64,000 nucleotides of DNA. Origin: JAHZKN01 sp965250205 (GTDB taxonomy: Bacteria > Pseudomonadota > Alphaproteobacteria > Rhizobiales > Hyphomicrobiaceae). Location: assembly GCA_965250205.1 (NCBI GenBank), contig CBDFNK010000021.1, positions 181,559-245,558 on the forward strand, given 5' to 3'. Below the pieces are notes generated by a model, which was given only the letters and a program-made list of their open reading frames with translations, searched no databases and was not told the DNA's origin. Every line of letters starts with the position of its first letter. Position 1 is the first letter of the stretch. The position numbers and the translations under genes were made by a program. Positions 25,336 through 34,693 of this stretch are shown here, piece by piece.

Positions 25336-27090
25336 TTAGCCACTGATCTTTTCAATAAGACCTTTGGCAACATCAAACGCATCCTCGCCAAAGCGCGCCA
25401 AGACACCGCCAAAGACAGCAGCAGCGAGCCAACCCGCCGCACGTTTTGACTTCTGCCCATAGTTGATGCTCACACGGACATCAAACAGCTGATCAGGAAG
25501 CGCGGTTTCTGCGGCCAGTCCGTCGGATCCTACGGTGCGCGCAGAAACCACAAGTTGAAGCTTTTTGTGACCAGACATTTTAGGCGTTACTGTCCAGCGC
25601 CAACTGGCATAATCATCTGTCATCACACCCAACACGTTATCGATCCACTGCGTTTCAGGCGAAGCAGCCTCGACCCAGAACCCGCCATCCGGTGCACGTA
25701 GCTTAACCGACATAGCCTTTGTGATCATCGCTTCCTGTTTGTAGGCCGCGCCGCCGCCTTGCAACCCTGTCGCCAGCGCTTTTACGTTGGCTCTGGCAAT
25801 GCGCACTTCAACCAACTTGGGAATCCCGGCCTTCATTTTAGGCTGGATGTTATGGACTAGCTGTCCGGTCTCAACATGGATTTGTGTTGAACGCGGACGC
25901 TGTGCATGAACGTCGGCACGCCTGGGTTGTTGCGCTGACAAAGACGGGGCCTGTGGTCGCCCTCGCGCGGTGCCAGCATCACCACCGACCCAAGGCGGTA
26001 CGTGTTGCGAACGCTGTCCGTTGCCCAGGGCCTGTGGCTGCACAGACAGTGGTGGTGGTGCTTGGCCCGGCGCCGGACTCGGCATCGGCTGTTGCACACT
26101 TTGCGTTGCAGCAACTGAGGAGTCAGATTGCGAACGCGGTGGTCTCAGCCCCGCATCAGGTGGTAGCGGTGGCGGCACACGTTGCAAACGTGGCGCCGGA
26201 GGCCGTTCTAGATTTTCCGTAGGCTGCGGTGGTGCCCAATGCGTTGCGTCAGCTTCAGTGTTCACCGGCAGCGGCGGATTAGATGCTGGTGGAAGTGAGG
26301 GCGGCGGCTGCGCACTCGTAGGTAGAGGTGTACTAATATCTGCCAATTCATCATCAGCACCATTGTCAGCACGCACACTCAAATCTTGCGCGCCTTCAAT
26401 CGCGTCTTGAACGCCATCGGATGGCGACACAACCACGGGGGTGGCGGGCTCCCATTGCGGCTCAAGAGAGGGCACGACAGATTCAGTTGTGAGCGAACGT
26501 CTGCTGTTGACCCGCTCACGCGCCTCAGCCAACACATCGTCTGCCGTCGCGCTTTCGACATGGCTTGGCGGGGCGGGGGGCGCGTGTGCAGGCTCTTGTC
26601 TGGGCGGCTCAGACTGAGGCGGCATTTGTTGCACCGTATTGCGCAACGCCGCGATGGTCGCTTCAAACGTCAGACCCTGGGCGCGCAAAATATGCGCTGC
26701 CGTGCTGCCACCGTCACCGATGATTGCGGCCAGCAAAATAGCACCGTTGATCTCACGGCGTTGTCCTTGCTTGGCAGCTTCCGCGGCAGCTTCCAAAATG
26801 CGCTGAAGATCGTTTGACGCATTGACCGGTTGTGGACTTGCCGGGTCCTGGCGCTCGTTGATGTTACCGAGGTGGTTGGACACATCCGTTTGCAGGCGTT
26901 CGATATCCACGTTTGAGCTACGCAAGATGACGCTCGCTTCAGGGTCCTCAGCCAAGGCAAGCAGCACGTGCTCAAGCGACACCGCTTGGTGCGCCTGTGC
27001 TTCGGCATATTGTGCAGCCCGCTGCAAGGACGCCGCCAAGTATGGCGACATCGGAATCTGGGCAAGGTCTTCAGCGACCATCGCCGTCAT
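25336..27090 (-). CDS. Clp_N-repeat protein with proline-rich linker and unknown C-terminal domain
   Basis: A 584-residue protein from ATG 27090; AGGAG lies ten bases upstream, and an alternative GTG is at 27099. The N-terminal 150 residues form two Clp_N (Clp R) repeats: SPYLAASLQRAAQYAE with VSLEHVLLALAEDPEA, and DLQRILEAAAEAAKQG with INGAILLAAIIGDGGS. These modules normally recruit substrates or adaptors to ClpA/ClpC/ClpB, but no AAA+ ATPase module is present. A proline/glutamine-rich disordered linker covers about 160-410. The final 170 residues (from IHVETGQLVHNIQP to KGLIEKISG) form a beta-rich domain unknown to me, ending in a short hydrophobic segment (WLAAAVFGGVLARFG). It is convergent with engB and divergent from argB. 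Function unknown. Confidence 0.75.
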   Translation of the reverse strand: MTAMVAEDLAQIPMSPYLAASLQRAAQYAEAQAHQAVSLEHVLLALAEDPEASVILRSSNVDIERLQTDVSNHLGNINERQDPASPQPVNASNDLQRILEAAAEAAKQGQRREINGAILLAAIIGDGGSTAAHILRAQGLTFEATIAALRNTVQQMPPQSEPPRQEPAHAPPAPPSHVESATADDVLAEARERVNSRRSLTTESVVPSLEPQWEPATPVVVSPSDGVQDAIEGAQDLSVRADNGADDELADISTPLPTSAQPPPSLPPASNPPLPVNTEADATHWAPPQPTENLERPPAPRLQRVPPPLPPDAGLRPPRSQSDSSVAATQSVQQPMPSPAPGQAPPPLSVQPQALGNGQRSQHVPPWVGGDAGTARGRPQAPSLSAQQPRRADVHAQRPRSTQIHVETGQLVHNIQPKMKAGIPKLVEVRIARANVKALATGLQGGGAAYKQEAMITKAMSVKLRAPDGGFWVEAASPETQWIDNVLGVMTDDYASWRWTVTPKMSGHKKLQLVVSARTVGSDGLAAETALPDQLFDVRVSINYGQKSKRAAGWLAAAVFGGVLARFGEDAFDVAKGLIEKISG

Positions 27091-27451
27091 CGTGTTCACG
27101 CTCCTAAAACGGTTGCCTACTAGACTGCTGGCGGTGCTCGTGCCACCTGCAACGGTCGAGAGTTCGGCTCGTCATCTGGTTTGAGACTCAGAACCTGCGA
27201 ATAGGTAAGGTTACCGCAATTTGCCCCTTAGACTCAAAGCCTCGCCAGGATAAACAGCCGAAAATTGTGGGGGAATTCCGTTGTCGCTTGGCGTCATCCG
27301 ATATAAGTGCTGCTTAGAACATGAAAAGGCGCTGTGACCCAGCAACCACACGGCGCCGGTTAAATCACCGCAAAGACAGGCTAACGCGCCTTATTGCGGT
27401 CCATTCGAACGGCTGCGAGAGCCAGGTCAACCAACGCGAACCATAAGTCTT
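27091..27451. other. Divergent intergenic region before argB
   Basis: These 361 bases separate the Clp_N-protein gene from argB. They should contain promoters for both. No terminator, riboswitch or small gene was identified. The argB start at 27452 has no strong ribosome binding site in the preceding GAACCATAAGTCTT. Confidence 0.3.
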
Positions 27452-28384
27452 ATGTCGAAAAAACCGCCGTCACAGCCCGCGTCATCAAGCCCCATGTTAG
27501 CCTCCGCGCACGACAAGGCGCGCACACTGGCAGAAGCACTGCCGAATATGCTGCGTTATGACGATCAAATCGTGGTCATCAAATTTGGTGGCCATGCCAT
27601 GGGTGATCAGGCGCTATCGGATGCCTTTGCCCAGGACATTGTCTATCTCAAGCAGTCAGGCGTGAACCCAATTGTTGTCCATGGTGGCGGGCCACAAATT
27701 GCAGACATGTTGAAAAAGCTCGCCATACGCAGCGAGTTCGTCAACGGTCTCAGGGTCACCGATAAGCCCACCGTTGAAATTGTCGAAATGGTTTTGTCGG
27801 GCAAAATCAACAAAGACATTGTTTCCGCCATTAATCGTCAGGGCGGAAAAGCTGCAGGCATCTCCGGCAAGGACGCAAATTTGGTAATTGCAGAAAAAAT
27901 TACCGAAATGTCGGACCCTGAATCAAATTTGATGAAAGCGGTTGATATCGGCTATGTCGGCGAACCAAAAACAATCAATCCGCACATTCTTGATGTCATG
28001 TCACAGTCGGATTTAATCCCCGTCATTGCACCTATTGGTCTGTCGGCCTCTGGCGAAACACTCAACATCAATGCAGACACGTTTGCCTCGGCTCTCGCCG
28101 CGCGTATGAAGGCCAAACGTCTGCTTCTTCTCACCGATGTGCCAGGTGTGCTCGACAAAAAAGGCGAATTGATCCAGGAACTGACGCCTAAAGAAGCGCG
28201 CGAGCTGATCCGCGACGGCACAATAACTGGTGGCATGATTCCTAAAGTAGAGGGCTGTATTGAAGTCGTCGAAGCAGGCGTTGAAGCGGTTGTGATCATC
28301 AATGGTAAAGTCCAGCATTCCGTCATGCTTGAATTGTTGACCGATCATGGTGCCGGCACGCTGGTTGGCGAGCGCCGCAACTAG
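27452..28384 (+). CDS. argB: Acetylglutamate kinase
   Basis: The second enzyme of arginine biosynthesis, phosphorylating N-acetylglutamate with ATP. It is 310 residues and carries the amino acid kinase fold: KFGGHAMGD near 46-54, VHGGGPQI near 78-85, LLLLTDVPGVL near 225-235 and GGMIPKVEG near 265. The N-terminal extension before LPNMLRYDDQ is as in arginine-sensitive (hexameric) enzymes, so feedback inhibition by arginine is likely. It is followed after four bases by a HAD phosphatase gene, a common alphaproteobacterial pairing. Confidence 0.96.
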   Translation: MSKKPPSQPASSSPMLASAHDKARTLAEALPNMLRYDDQIVVIKFGGHAMGDQALSDAFAQDIVYLKQSGVNPIVVHGGGPQIADMLKKLAIRSEFVNGLRVTDKPTVEIVEMVLSGKINKDIVSAINRQGGKAAGISGKDANLVIAEKITEMSDPESNLMKAVDIGYVGEPKTINPHILDVMSQSDLIPVIAPIGLSASGETLNINADTFASALAARMKAKRLLLLTDVPGVLDKKGELIQELTPKEARELIRDGTITGGMIPKVEGCIEVVEAGVEAVVIINGKVQHSVMLELLTDHGAGTLVGERRN

Positions 28385-28387
28385 GCA

Positions 28388-29080
28388 ATGGTCGATCTCA
28401 CCCATATCACAACGTGGGTCTTTGACCTCGACAACACGCTTTATCCTGCAGACTGCAATTTGTTTGCTCAGGTCGACCAGCGCATGGCGGCTTATATCGC
28501 CAAGGCGTTAGATTTGCCGCTCGCCCATGCCCGATTTGTACAAAAGGACTACTACAAGCGTTTTGGAACCACATTATCCGGCCTGATGAAACTTCACGGC
28601 ATGAAGCCAGAACCGTTTCTCGACTACGTCCACGATATTGATGTCACGGTGGTCGCCAAAGCACCCGAGCTGTCAACCGCCATTTCAGCATTGCCAGGGC
28701 GCAAATATATCTACACAAACGGGTCGCGCTGCCACGCTGAGCGCGTTGCAGAGCAGCTTGGTATCCTTACCCACTTCGACGACATCACAGACATTGCATC
28801 TAATGGTTTTTGCGCCAAACCAGACCTGGATGCCTATCGCAGCTTCTTGAACCATCACGACGTTCAACCATCCCAAGCCACGATGTTCGAGGACATGCCG
28901 CATAATCTTGAAGCGCCACACGCACTTGGCATGGTCACCGTTCTCGTGCATTCGAATTATATCGATCACCCGGTGCAAAGGGCGATGAAGAGATGGACCT
29001 CATTGCCCGAGCATATCCACCATCAAACCAAAGATCTAACCGGATTTTTGAAGTCCGCGATCATTAAAAAAACCACATAA
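28388..29080 (+). CDS. Pyrimidine 5'-nucleotidase (HAD superfamily)
   Basis: A HAD-like hydrolase of 230 residues with nucleophile motif I FDLDNTLYP at 12-20, motif II IYTNGSRCHAERV near 98-110, the lysine region CAKPDLDAY, and motif IV FEDMPHNLEAPHALG. The spacing matches the SDT1/Phm8-type pyrimidine 5'-nucleotidases. It would dephosphorylate UMP/CMP or similar nucleotides in the cytoplasm. It starts four bases after argB and its 3' end overlaps the convergent YkvA-like gene by 17 bases. Confidence 0.88.
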   Translation: MVDLTHITTWVFDLDNTLYPADCNLFAQVDQRMAAYIAKALDLPLAHARFVQKDYYKRFGTTLSGLMKLHGMKPEPFLDYVHDIDVTVVAKAPELSTAISALPGRKYIYTNGSRCHAERVAEQLGILTHFDDITDIASNGFCAKPDLDAYRSFLNHHDVQPSQATMFEDMPHNLEAPHALGMVTVLVHSNYIDHPVQRAMKRWTSLPEHIHHQTKDLTGFLKSAIIKKTT

Positions 29081-29429
29081 AAATTAGAGCCGCACAACAA
29101 ATCCACACGCAAATCACAATCCAAATTCCCCACCGTATCGGTGCAACCTGATCGCTTTTTTGCGCCAGGACAAGAAACTCTTGCCAAAGGGGCTCAGGAA
29201 TAAATCGCACGGCTATCATAATGCCTACCGGCACCAAGATGACTTCGTCGAGCAGCCCAAGGATGGGAATAAAATCTGGAATGAGATCAATTGGGCTCAC
29301 CGCATAGGCAACAACAAAAAGCGCAATGACCTTGGCTAGGCGCGGCGTGCGTGAATCACGCGCTGCAATATAAAGTGTCACCACATTTTGCTTAAGACGC
29401 TCAGCCCAAACCTTAAGTCGGTGCATCAT
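29064..29429 (-). CDS. YkvA family (DUF1232) membrane protein
   Basis: A 121-residue protein with the DUF1232 core SPIDLIPDFIPILGLLDE preceded by RLAKVIALFVVAYAV, and a C-terminal membrane segment (GIWIVICVWICCAALIFMWFF in outline, last 25 residues). DUF1232 proteins are small integral membrane proteins of unknown function. The 3' end overlaps the convergent phosphatase gene. The gene upstream is an SDR 18 bases away on the same strand, so the two may be co-transcribed. Confidence 0.82.
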   Translation of the reverse strand: MMHRLKVWAERLKQNVVTLYIAARDSRTPRLAKVIALFVVAYAVSPIDLIPDFIPILGLLDEVILVPVGIMIAVRFIPEPLWQEFLVLAQKSDQVAPIRWGIWIVICVWICCAALIFMWFF

Positions 29430-29447
29430 GTTCGTCGATCCACGTGC

Positions 29448-30206
29448 TCAACCACGCCCAATAAAGGGCATCTTCGTTGCCATCAAGGTCATGAACTGAA
29501 CATTTGCGTCGAGCGGTAAGCTCGCCATATAGAGAACTGCATCTGCGACATGTTGCACATCGATACGCGGCTCTTTTACGAGTGCACCGCTGGGCTGGGG
29601 AATACCTGCCGCCATCGCATCGGTAAATTCCGTTGCCGCATTGCCGATATCAATTTGTGAACACGCGATGTTGTCAGCACGGCCATCAAGCGAAATGGAT
29701 TTTGTTAGTCCAGTCAGCGCATGCTTAGTCGCGGTGTAGGGCGCGGAATTGGGACGCGGGGCTTGCGAAGAAATAGAGCCGTTGTTGATGATGCGGCCAC
29801 CCTTGGGGACTTGTGATTTCATAATCTGAATAGCGTGTCTGGCACAAAGAAACGCGCCGGTCAGATTGGTGTCAATCACCTCCTGCCATTTCTCCAGCGA
29901 CAAATCTTCAAGGGGCACGGCGGGCGCGGCAGTACCCGCATTATTGAACAACACATCAACGCGACCAAACGCATCCAACGCATTGGAAAACAGTTTTTCG
30001 ACAAGCTTGGGATCAGTTACGTCAGCTGGGGCAACACGCATATCACCCCCGAGCGGATCACATTGAGATGCCGTTTTCTCAAGCGCGGCAGTGCGCCGTC
30101 CTGCAAGCACGACATCAAACTTGTGCTTTTGTAGAGTCCTCGCAACGGCGCGGCCAATTCCAGACCCAGCGCCGGTGATCACCGCAACCCGTCTCTTCAC
30201 CGCCAT
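29448..30206 (-). CDS. Short-chain dehydrogenase/reductase
   Basis: A classical SDR of 252 residues from the ATG at 30206 (GGGATCAAGG lies just upstream; an ATG at 30221 is also in frame). TGAGSGIG for cofactor binding is near the N-terminus, NNAG near residue 88, the catalytic Ser near SISSQAP and the YTATK motif near 157-161. The Arg residues after TGAGSGIG and in LAGRR suggest NADP(H). The C-terminal AVLYMASLPLDANVQF is common in the family. It would be a cytoplasmic oxidoreductase. Substrate cannot be inferred. Confidence 0.86.
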   Translation of the reverse strand: MAVKRRVAVITGAGSGIGRAVARTLQKHKFDVVLAGRRTAALEKTASQCDPLGGDMRVAPADVTDPKLVEKLFSNALDAFGRVDVLFNNAGTAAPAVPLEDLSLEKWQEVIDTNLTGAFLCARHAIQIMKSQVPKGGRIINNGSISSQAPRPNSAPYTATKHALTGLTKSISLDGRADNIACSQIDIGNAATEFTDAMAAGIPQPSGALVKEPRIDVQHVADAVLYMASLPLDANVQFMTLMATKMPFIGRG

Positions 30207-30318
30207 ACCTTGATCCCACATCCGGCAACTTCAATCACAGGGAGAATAGAACAAATGGGGTGAAATCGAAATCAAAGAGTTCGATTGAGAGATAGACTCA
30301 AATAATTGCGAATTATTG

Positions 30319-31224
30319 CTATCGCGTAGGAACCGGGGTTTCACCGCGATAGTCATAAAATCCGCGTTGTGTCTTGCGTCCAAGCCATCCAGCTTCAACG
30401 TACTTCACCAACAACGGACATGGCCGATACTTGGTATCGGCAAGACCTTCATAAAGCACCTGCATCACAGCAAGACAGGTATCGAGACCAATAAAATCAG
30501 CAAGCTCCAGTGGACCCATGGGGTGGTGGGCCCCCAACTTCATGGCTTTGTCAATTGCCTCAACCGTGCCGACACCTTCGTAGAGTGTGTAAACCGCTTC
30601 ATTCAACATCGGCAACAGGATGCGGTTGACGATGAACGCAGGAAAGTCTTCCGACACCGCCGTTTTCTTATTGAGGCTATCAACGAACCTGCGGGTCTGA
30701 GCAAACGTTGTATCTTCCGTTGCAATGCCGCGGATCAATTCTACCAGCTCCATCAGGGGCACCGGATTCATAAAGTGCATACCGATGAAATGTTCGGGTC
30801 GATCCGTCGTGGCAGCCAAACGTGTGATCGAGATCGACGACGTGTTGGTCGCCAAAATGGCATCTGACTTCAGGTTTTCACAAAGGTCTTTGAAGATCCG
30901 GCACTTAATGCTCTCGTCTTCTGTAGCCGCTTCAATGATGAGATCACATTCAGACAGCGCACCTAAACCATCGGCATAGGAAATCCGCTGCGTGGTGGGC
31001 ACAATCTGATCGGTCTTGATCACACCTTTTTTGGCTTGCCGTGCAAGATTGCCTTCAATACCTTTGAGCGCCGTTTCGACCACGTCCTTGCTCAAGTCAT
31101 TGAGTTTGACGTCATAGCCAGCAAGGGCCACCACATGGGCAATGCCACTTCCCATCTGGCCAGCACCAATCACGCCAACGGTTTTTATTTCCGTCACCGC
31201 TGCTGTCTTTGTCGGGGTCGTCAT
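30319..31224 (-). CDS. 3-hydroxybutyryl-CoA dehydrogenase
   Basis: A 301-residue 3-hydroxyacyl-CoA dehydrogenase with NAD-binding GVIGAGQMGSGIAH at 17-30, the catalytic HFMNPVPLMELVE (His near residue 142), PAFIVNRILLPMLNEA and the C-terminal LADFIGLDTCLAVMQ. The length and motif set match the stand-alone HbdA/PaaH type that oxidises 3-hydroxybutyryl-CoA to acetoacetyl-CoA. It lies 32 bases after etfA on the same strand, as in many alphaproteobacteria, linking it to acyl-CoA oxidation. A perfect AATAATT/AATTATT inverted repeat (30301-30317) follows the stop. Confidence 0.93.
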   Translation of the reverse strand: MTTPTKTAAVTEIKTVGVIGAGQMGSGIAHVVALAGYDVKLNDLSKDVVETALKGIEGNLARQAKKGVIKTDQIVPTTQRISYADGLGALSECDLIIEAATEDESIKCRIFKDLCENLKSDAILATNTSSISITRLAATTDRPEHFIGMHFMNPVPLMELVELIRGIATEDTTFAQTRRFVDSLNKKTAVSEDFPAFIVNRILLPMLNEAVYTLYEGVGTVEAIDKAMKLGAHHPMGPLELADFIGLDTCLAVMQVLYEGLADTKYRPCPLLVKYVEAGWLGRKTQRGFYDYRGETPVPTR

Positions 31225-31256
31225 AAGCGAAATATCCTTAAACAGAAAAGCCTGCG

Positions 31257-32201
31257 CTAAATGCCTGCTTTTTCAAGTTCTGAATTCAGCTCCGGTAGGG
31301 CTTCGAATAGATCCGCGACCAAGCCGTAATCGGCAACCTGGAAGATCGGAGCCTCTTCGTCCTTGTTGATTGCGACAATGATCTTGGAGTCTTTCATGCC
31401 AGCCAAATGCTGGATCGCGCCTGAAATGCCAACAGCGATATAGAGCTCCGGTGCAACAACTTTGCCGGTTTGGCCAACCTGCCAATCATTGGGTACGAAG
31501 CCCGCATCAACGGCAGCGCGCGAAGCACCCATGGCTGCGCCTAGACGGTCTGCAATGGGTTCGATCAGCTTGCCGAAATTCTCACCGTTAGCCATGCCGC
31601 GACCACCAGAGATAATGATCCGTGCAGATGTCAATTCGGGCCGATCAGATTTGGTGAGTTCCGCGCCAACAAATGCGGATACACCAACAGCCGCTGGGAG
31701 GTCTACATCTTCAATTACAGCCGAACCCCCTTCTGCAACCGAACCAAATGCTGCCGTACGCACCGTAATGATTTTCGGTTCCTCGGCAGATTGAACGGTT
31801 TGGATGGCATTGCCTGCATAAATCGGTCGCTCGAACGTGTCGGCTGATACGACCTTAATAATGTCGGAGATCTGCATCACGTCCAATTCAGCAGCGACAC
31901 GCGGCAATATGTTTTTGCCCGTCGTCGTTGCAGCCGCCATCACCACTTTGTAGGATTTGCCAAGCGAGGCCAAAAGCCCTGCGACTTCTTCCGCTAAGCT
32001 ATGAGCAAACTGCTCACCATCAGCAACAAGAATCTTTGAAACGCCATCAAGCTTTGCGGCAGCTTCTGCAGCCGGGCGACAGTTATGTCCTGCCACCAGA
32101 ATCGTAACGTCACCACCAATTTCTTTTGCCGCGGAGAGCGCTTTTGCTGTCGCAGCGCCAAGCTCAGCGTTGTTGTGATCTGCTAGGAGTAAAATGCTCA
32201 T
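31257..32201 (-). CDS. etfA: Electron transfer flavoprotein, alpha subunit
   Basis: The FAD-binding subunit of ETF, 314 residues. It accepts electrons from acyl-CoA dehydrogenases and passes them to ETF-ubiquinone oxidoreductase. The C-terminal FAD-binding region shows SGRGMA-like SGGRGMANGENF, GQTGKVVAPELYIAVGISGA and MKDSKIIVAINKDEEAPIF, the family signature. Its ATG overlaps the etfB stop by four bases, so the subunits are coupled. The 3-hydroxybutyryl-CoA dehydrogenase gene follows. Confidence 0.96.
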   Translation of the reverse strand: MSILLLADHNNAELGAATAKALSAAKEIGGDVTILVAGHNCRPAAEAAAKLDGVSKILVADGEQFAHSLAEEVAGLLASLGKSYKVVMAAATTTGKNILPRVAAELDVMQISDIIKVVSADTFERPIYAGNAIQTVQSAEEPKIITVRTAAFGSVAEGGSAVIEDVDLPAAVGVSAFVGAELTKSDRPELTSARIIISGGRGMANGENFGKLIEPIADRLGAAMGASRAAVDAGFVPNDWQVGQTGKVVAPELYIAVGISGAIQHLAGMKDSKIIVAINKDEEAPIFQVADYGLVADLFEALPELNSELEKAGI

Positions 32202-32950
32202 GACAAAACACCCGCTTCATTTTTGAGTTTCTCAACCAGTGCTGCAACGCTATCGACCATGACACCAGCCTCGCGCACGGGCGGCTCTTTCGTTTCCAGA
32301 ACCTTAAGGCGCGGCGCGATATCAACGCCGTAGTCGGCTGGCGTTTTTGAGTCCAAAGGCTTCTTCTTTGCCTTCATGATGTTAGGGAGCGATGGATAGC
32401 GAGGCTCATTGAGCCTGAGATCTGTTGTAACCACCGCGGGCAGATTTAGTTTTACGGTCTCAAGACCACCATCAATCTCACGTGTGACATCCACTTTGCC
32501 ATCCGCCATCACAACCTTTGAAGCAAATGTGCCTTGACCCCAGCCCAGTAACGCAGCCAGCATCTGACCCGTCTGGTTGCAATCATCATCAATCGCCTGT
32601 TTGCCGAGGATGACCACGTCGGGCTTTTCCTCCTCAACAATTGCTTTGAGTAATTTTGCAACTGCCAACGGCTCCACGATGTCGTCAGTTGCAACATGAA
32701 TGCCGCGATCAGCACCATAAGCGAGCGCCGTGCGAATTGTGTCCTGAGCTTTTTGTGGCCCAATGGAAACGACAACGACTTCGTCCACCGTACCTGCTTC
32801 CTTTAACTTCACCGCTTCTTCTACGGCGATTTCGTCAAACGGGTTCATGGACATTTTGACGTTTTGTAATTCAACGCCTGTGCCATCGCTCTTCACGCGG
32901 ATTTTGACCGCATAGTCGACCACCCGTTTGACGCCAACCAAAAGCTTCAT
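32198..32950 (-). CDS. etfB: Electron transfer flavoprotein, beta subunit
   Basis: The AMP-binding subunit of ETF, 250 residues. Conserved segments are MKLLVGVKRVVDYAVKI at the N-terminus, MNPFDEIAVEEAVKLKE, VVSIGPQKAQDTIRTALAYGADR and the signature region VILGKQAIDDDCNQTGQML. It forms a heterodimer with EtfA. It is the first gene of the etfB-etfA-hbd run and must carry the promoter upstream of 32950. Confidence 0.96.
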   Translation of the reverse strand: MKLLVGVKRVVDYAVKIRVKSDGTGVELQNVKMSMNPFDEIAVEEAVKLKEAGTVDEVVVVSIGPQKAQDTIRTALAYGADRGIHVATDDIVEPLAVAKLLKAIVEEEKPDVVILGKQAIDDDCNQTGQMLAALLGWGQGTFASKVVMADGKVDVTREIDGGLETVKLNLPAVVTTDLRLNEPRYPSLPNIMKAKKKPLDSKTPADYGVDIAPRLKVLETKEPPVREAGVMVDSVAALVEKLKNEAGVLS

Positions 32951-33245
32951 ATCGTGAGGCTCCCATCCTCAAGTGCCCCTCCCCAGGGCCAACGGCCGGT
33001 TCAGGGGGAGGTCTCAGATTGTGCAGCGCCACCAGCAAAAACCAACTCGGTTCCCCAAATTCGGCTAGCGGGGTGCGTTTCCTTATTCGCAGTTGCGAAA
33101 TCCAAACCTACGGGCCGGGTTTTATCAAGTCAATCACTGACGGCGCCGCATCCAAGGCTGACCGACCAGTTGGGATAACCAAACTGCGACTTTGCATATT
33201 TGTGCTGGGATAAACCGCGCACTGGTGTGGTGCTGTTTAACCAAT
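32951..33245. other. Intergenic region upstream of etfB
   Basis: This stretch of 295 bases separates etfB from the end of the rhomboid gene, both on the minus strand. It should include the etfBA promoter. No gene, terminator or repeat was recognised. Confidence 0.3.
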
Positions 33246-33992
33246 TTAGGCCGGGTTCAAGCTTTGATCGAATAACTTCACCCCGCGTCGACGCAGCAAG
33301 ATGATTAACACGGCCCCTGCGACCAGCCCGCCGATATGCGCCCACCAGGCGACCGGGCCGACCTGAGGCATCACCACCATAACGATCTGCCAGACAATCC
33401 AAGCACCAAGTGCAAACAAAGCCGAGATCTGCATCGGTATCGCTTTCAACACGAGCACCCAGACTTTCACTCTAGGATGCAGCATCAGGTAGGCTGCAAT
33501 GACCCCGGCCACCGCACCGCTGGCACCAATTAATGGAACGGGTGAATTGGCGGACATCCAAGAATGAACAATAGCTGCAACAACACCGCATGCCAGATAG
33601 AAAAATAAGAACTTGATATGGCCAACGGCATCTTCAACATTATCGCCGAACACCCAAAGGAACAGCATATTGCCGCCAAGGTGAAATATATCGCCATGGA
33701 AAAACATGTAAGACAGCAGCGTAAAACGCTCAGGCACAGCAACGCTTTGCACCACAATGCCTTGGCCAGGGTTTTCACTTGGTAGCGGCAGGGGCAGGGG
33801 CATCGCACCCGCGCCAAAAATATTTACAGAAAATAATTCCTTCGGAACAACAGCAAAACTGGCAATCATCGCATCCGTCATGCCGGTTGCTTCGGCTGCA
33901 AATATCGCCACATTAAGCGCGATCAACAACACCGTCATGTATTGAAAATTAATGGATGATAAAGCGTTATCGTCGCGCAGCGGCACAAACAT
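33246..33992 (-). CDS. Rhomboid family intramembrane serine protease
   Basis: A 248-residue membrane protein with six hydrophobic segments. The rhomboid signature is complete: FHLGGNML (His104 and Asn108), the catalytic serine Ser158 in GASGAVAG, and the catalytic His219 in WWAHIGG. It would cleave transmembrane segments of substrates within the inner membrane. The N-terminal loop between the first two segments is Pro-rich. Natural substrates are unknown. The gene is on the same strand as, and 44 bases after, the adenosyltransferase gene. Confidence 0.92.
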   Translation of the reverse strand: MFVPLRDDNALSSINFQYMTVLLIALNVAIFAAEATGMTDAMIASFAVVPKELFSVNIFGAGAMPLPLPLPSENPGQGIVVQSVAVPERFTLLSYMFFHGDIFHLGGNMLFLWVFGDNVEDAVGHIKFLFFYLACGVVAAIVHSWMSANSPVPLIGASGAVAGVIAAYLMLHPRVKVWVLVLKAIPMQISALFALGAWIVWQIVMVVMPQVGPVAWWAHIGGLVAGAVLIILLRRRGVKLFDQSLNPA

Positions 33993-34036
33993 GTGGTGGT
34001 TCCCAGGTCAAGGTTCAGGTCAAGGCTAACGTGGCA

Positions 34037-34624
34037 TCAAGACTCCCGTGTCACTCCAGGAACCCATAATACATCATTCTTTCCGTAGTCGTTTGCGACC
34101 CGTGCGGCAACAAAAAGATAGTCTGACAGGCGATTGATATACTTCAATGCCGATGCGCTCACGACTTCTCCCTCTTCGCCTGCAAGCAATGTCATCTCCC
34201 GCTCAGCCCGACGTGACACGGTACGCGCCATATGCAGCGCGGCAGCCGAACGCTGGCCGGCTGGCAAGATAAAAGACTTTAAGGGTTCAAGGTCTGCATT
34301 TAACGCATCAAGGTCACGTTCCAAACGTACCACTTGATCTTCGGTTATGCGTAGCGGTTCAAATTCAAGTTTTTCACCAGTGTCGGGCACACACAAATCA
34401 GCGCCCAAATCAAATAAGTCATGTTGAATGTGCATTAGTTGCTGGTCGAGATCTTGCATATCCGCTGACAATTCCGTGCGCGCTAGGCCAACGGCGGCGT
34501 TCGTTTCATCGACGGTGCCGTAGGCGGAAATGCGTGCGTCATGCTTGGCAACACGTTGGCCTGTGCCAAGTCCGGTTGTGCCTTTGTCACCGGTCTTGGT
34601 GTAGATCTTGTTGAGCTTAACCAT
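34037..34624 (-). CDS. Cob(I)yrinic acid a,c-diamide adenosyltransferase, PduO type
   Basis: A 195-residue ATP:cob(I)alamin adenosyltransferase that forms adenosylcobalamin. The N-terminal ATP loop reads KIYTKTGDKGTTGLGTG, and the C-terminal signature is LHMARTVSRRAERE (preceded by FILPAGQRSAAA). The YINRLSDYLFVAARV segment is also typical. The canonical GG after FILP is AG here. The enzyme supplies cofactor, for example to methylmalonyl-CoA mutase. It lies next to a small two-membrane-segment protein gene, a pairing common in Hyphomicrobiales. Confidence 0.94.
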   Translation of the reverse strand: MVKLNKIYTKTGDKGTTGLGTGQRVAKHDARISAYGTVDETNAAVGLARTELSADMQDLDQQLMHIQHDLFDLGADLCVPDTGEKLEFEPLRITEDQVVRLERDLDALNADLEPLKSFILPAGQRSAAALHMARTVSRRAEREMTLLAGEEGEVVSASALKYINRLSDYLFVAARVANDYGKNDVLWVPGVTRES

Positions 34625-34693
34625 CTAGGTTGGGCCTATCCGTAGTCACAATTGTTGATCGGCTTGTGCAGGCACAAACGCTGGACGTTGTAG

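Noticed and set aside
25884..26817. Several plus-strand frames opposite the Clp_N-protein linker
   Set aside because: They are by-products of the low-complexity Pro/Gln-rich linker on the other strand.
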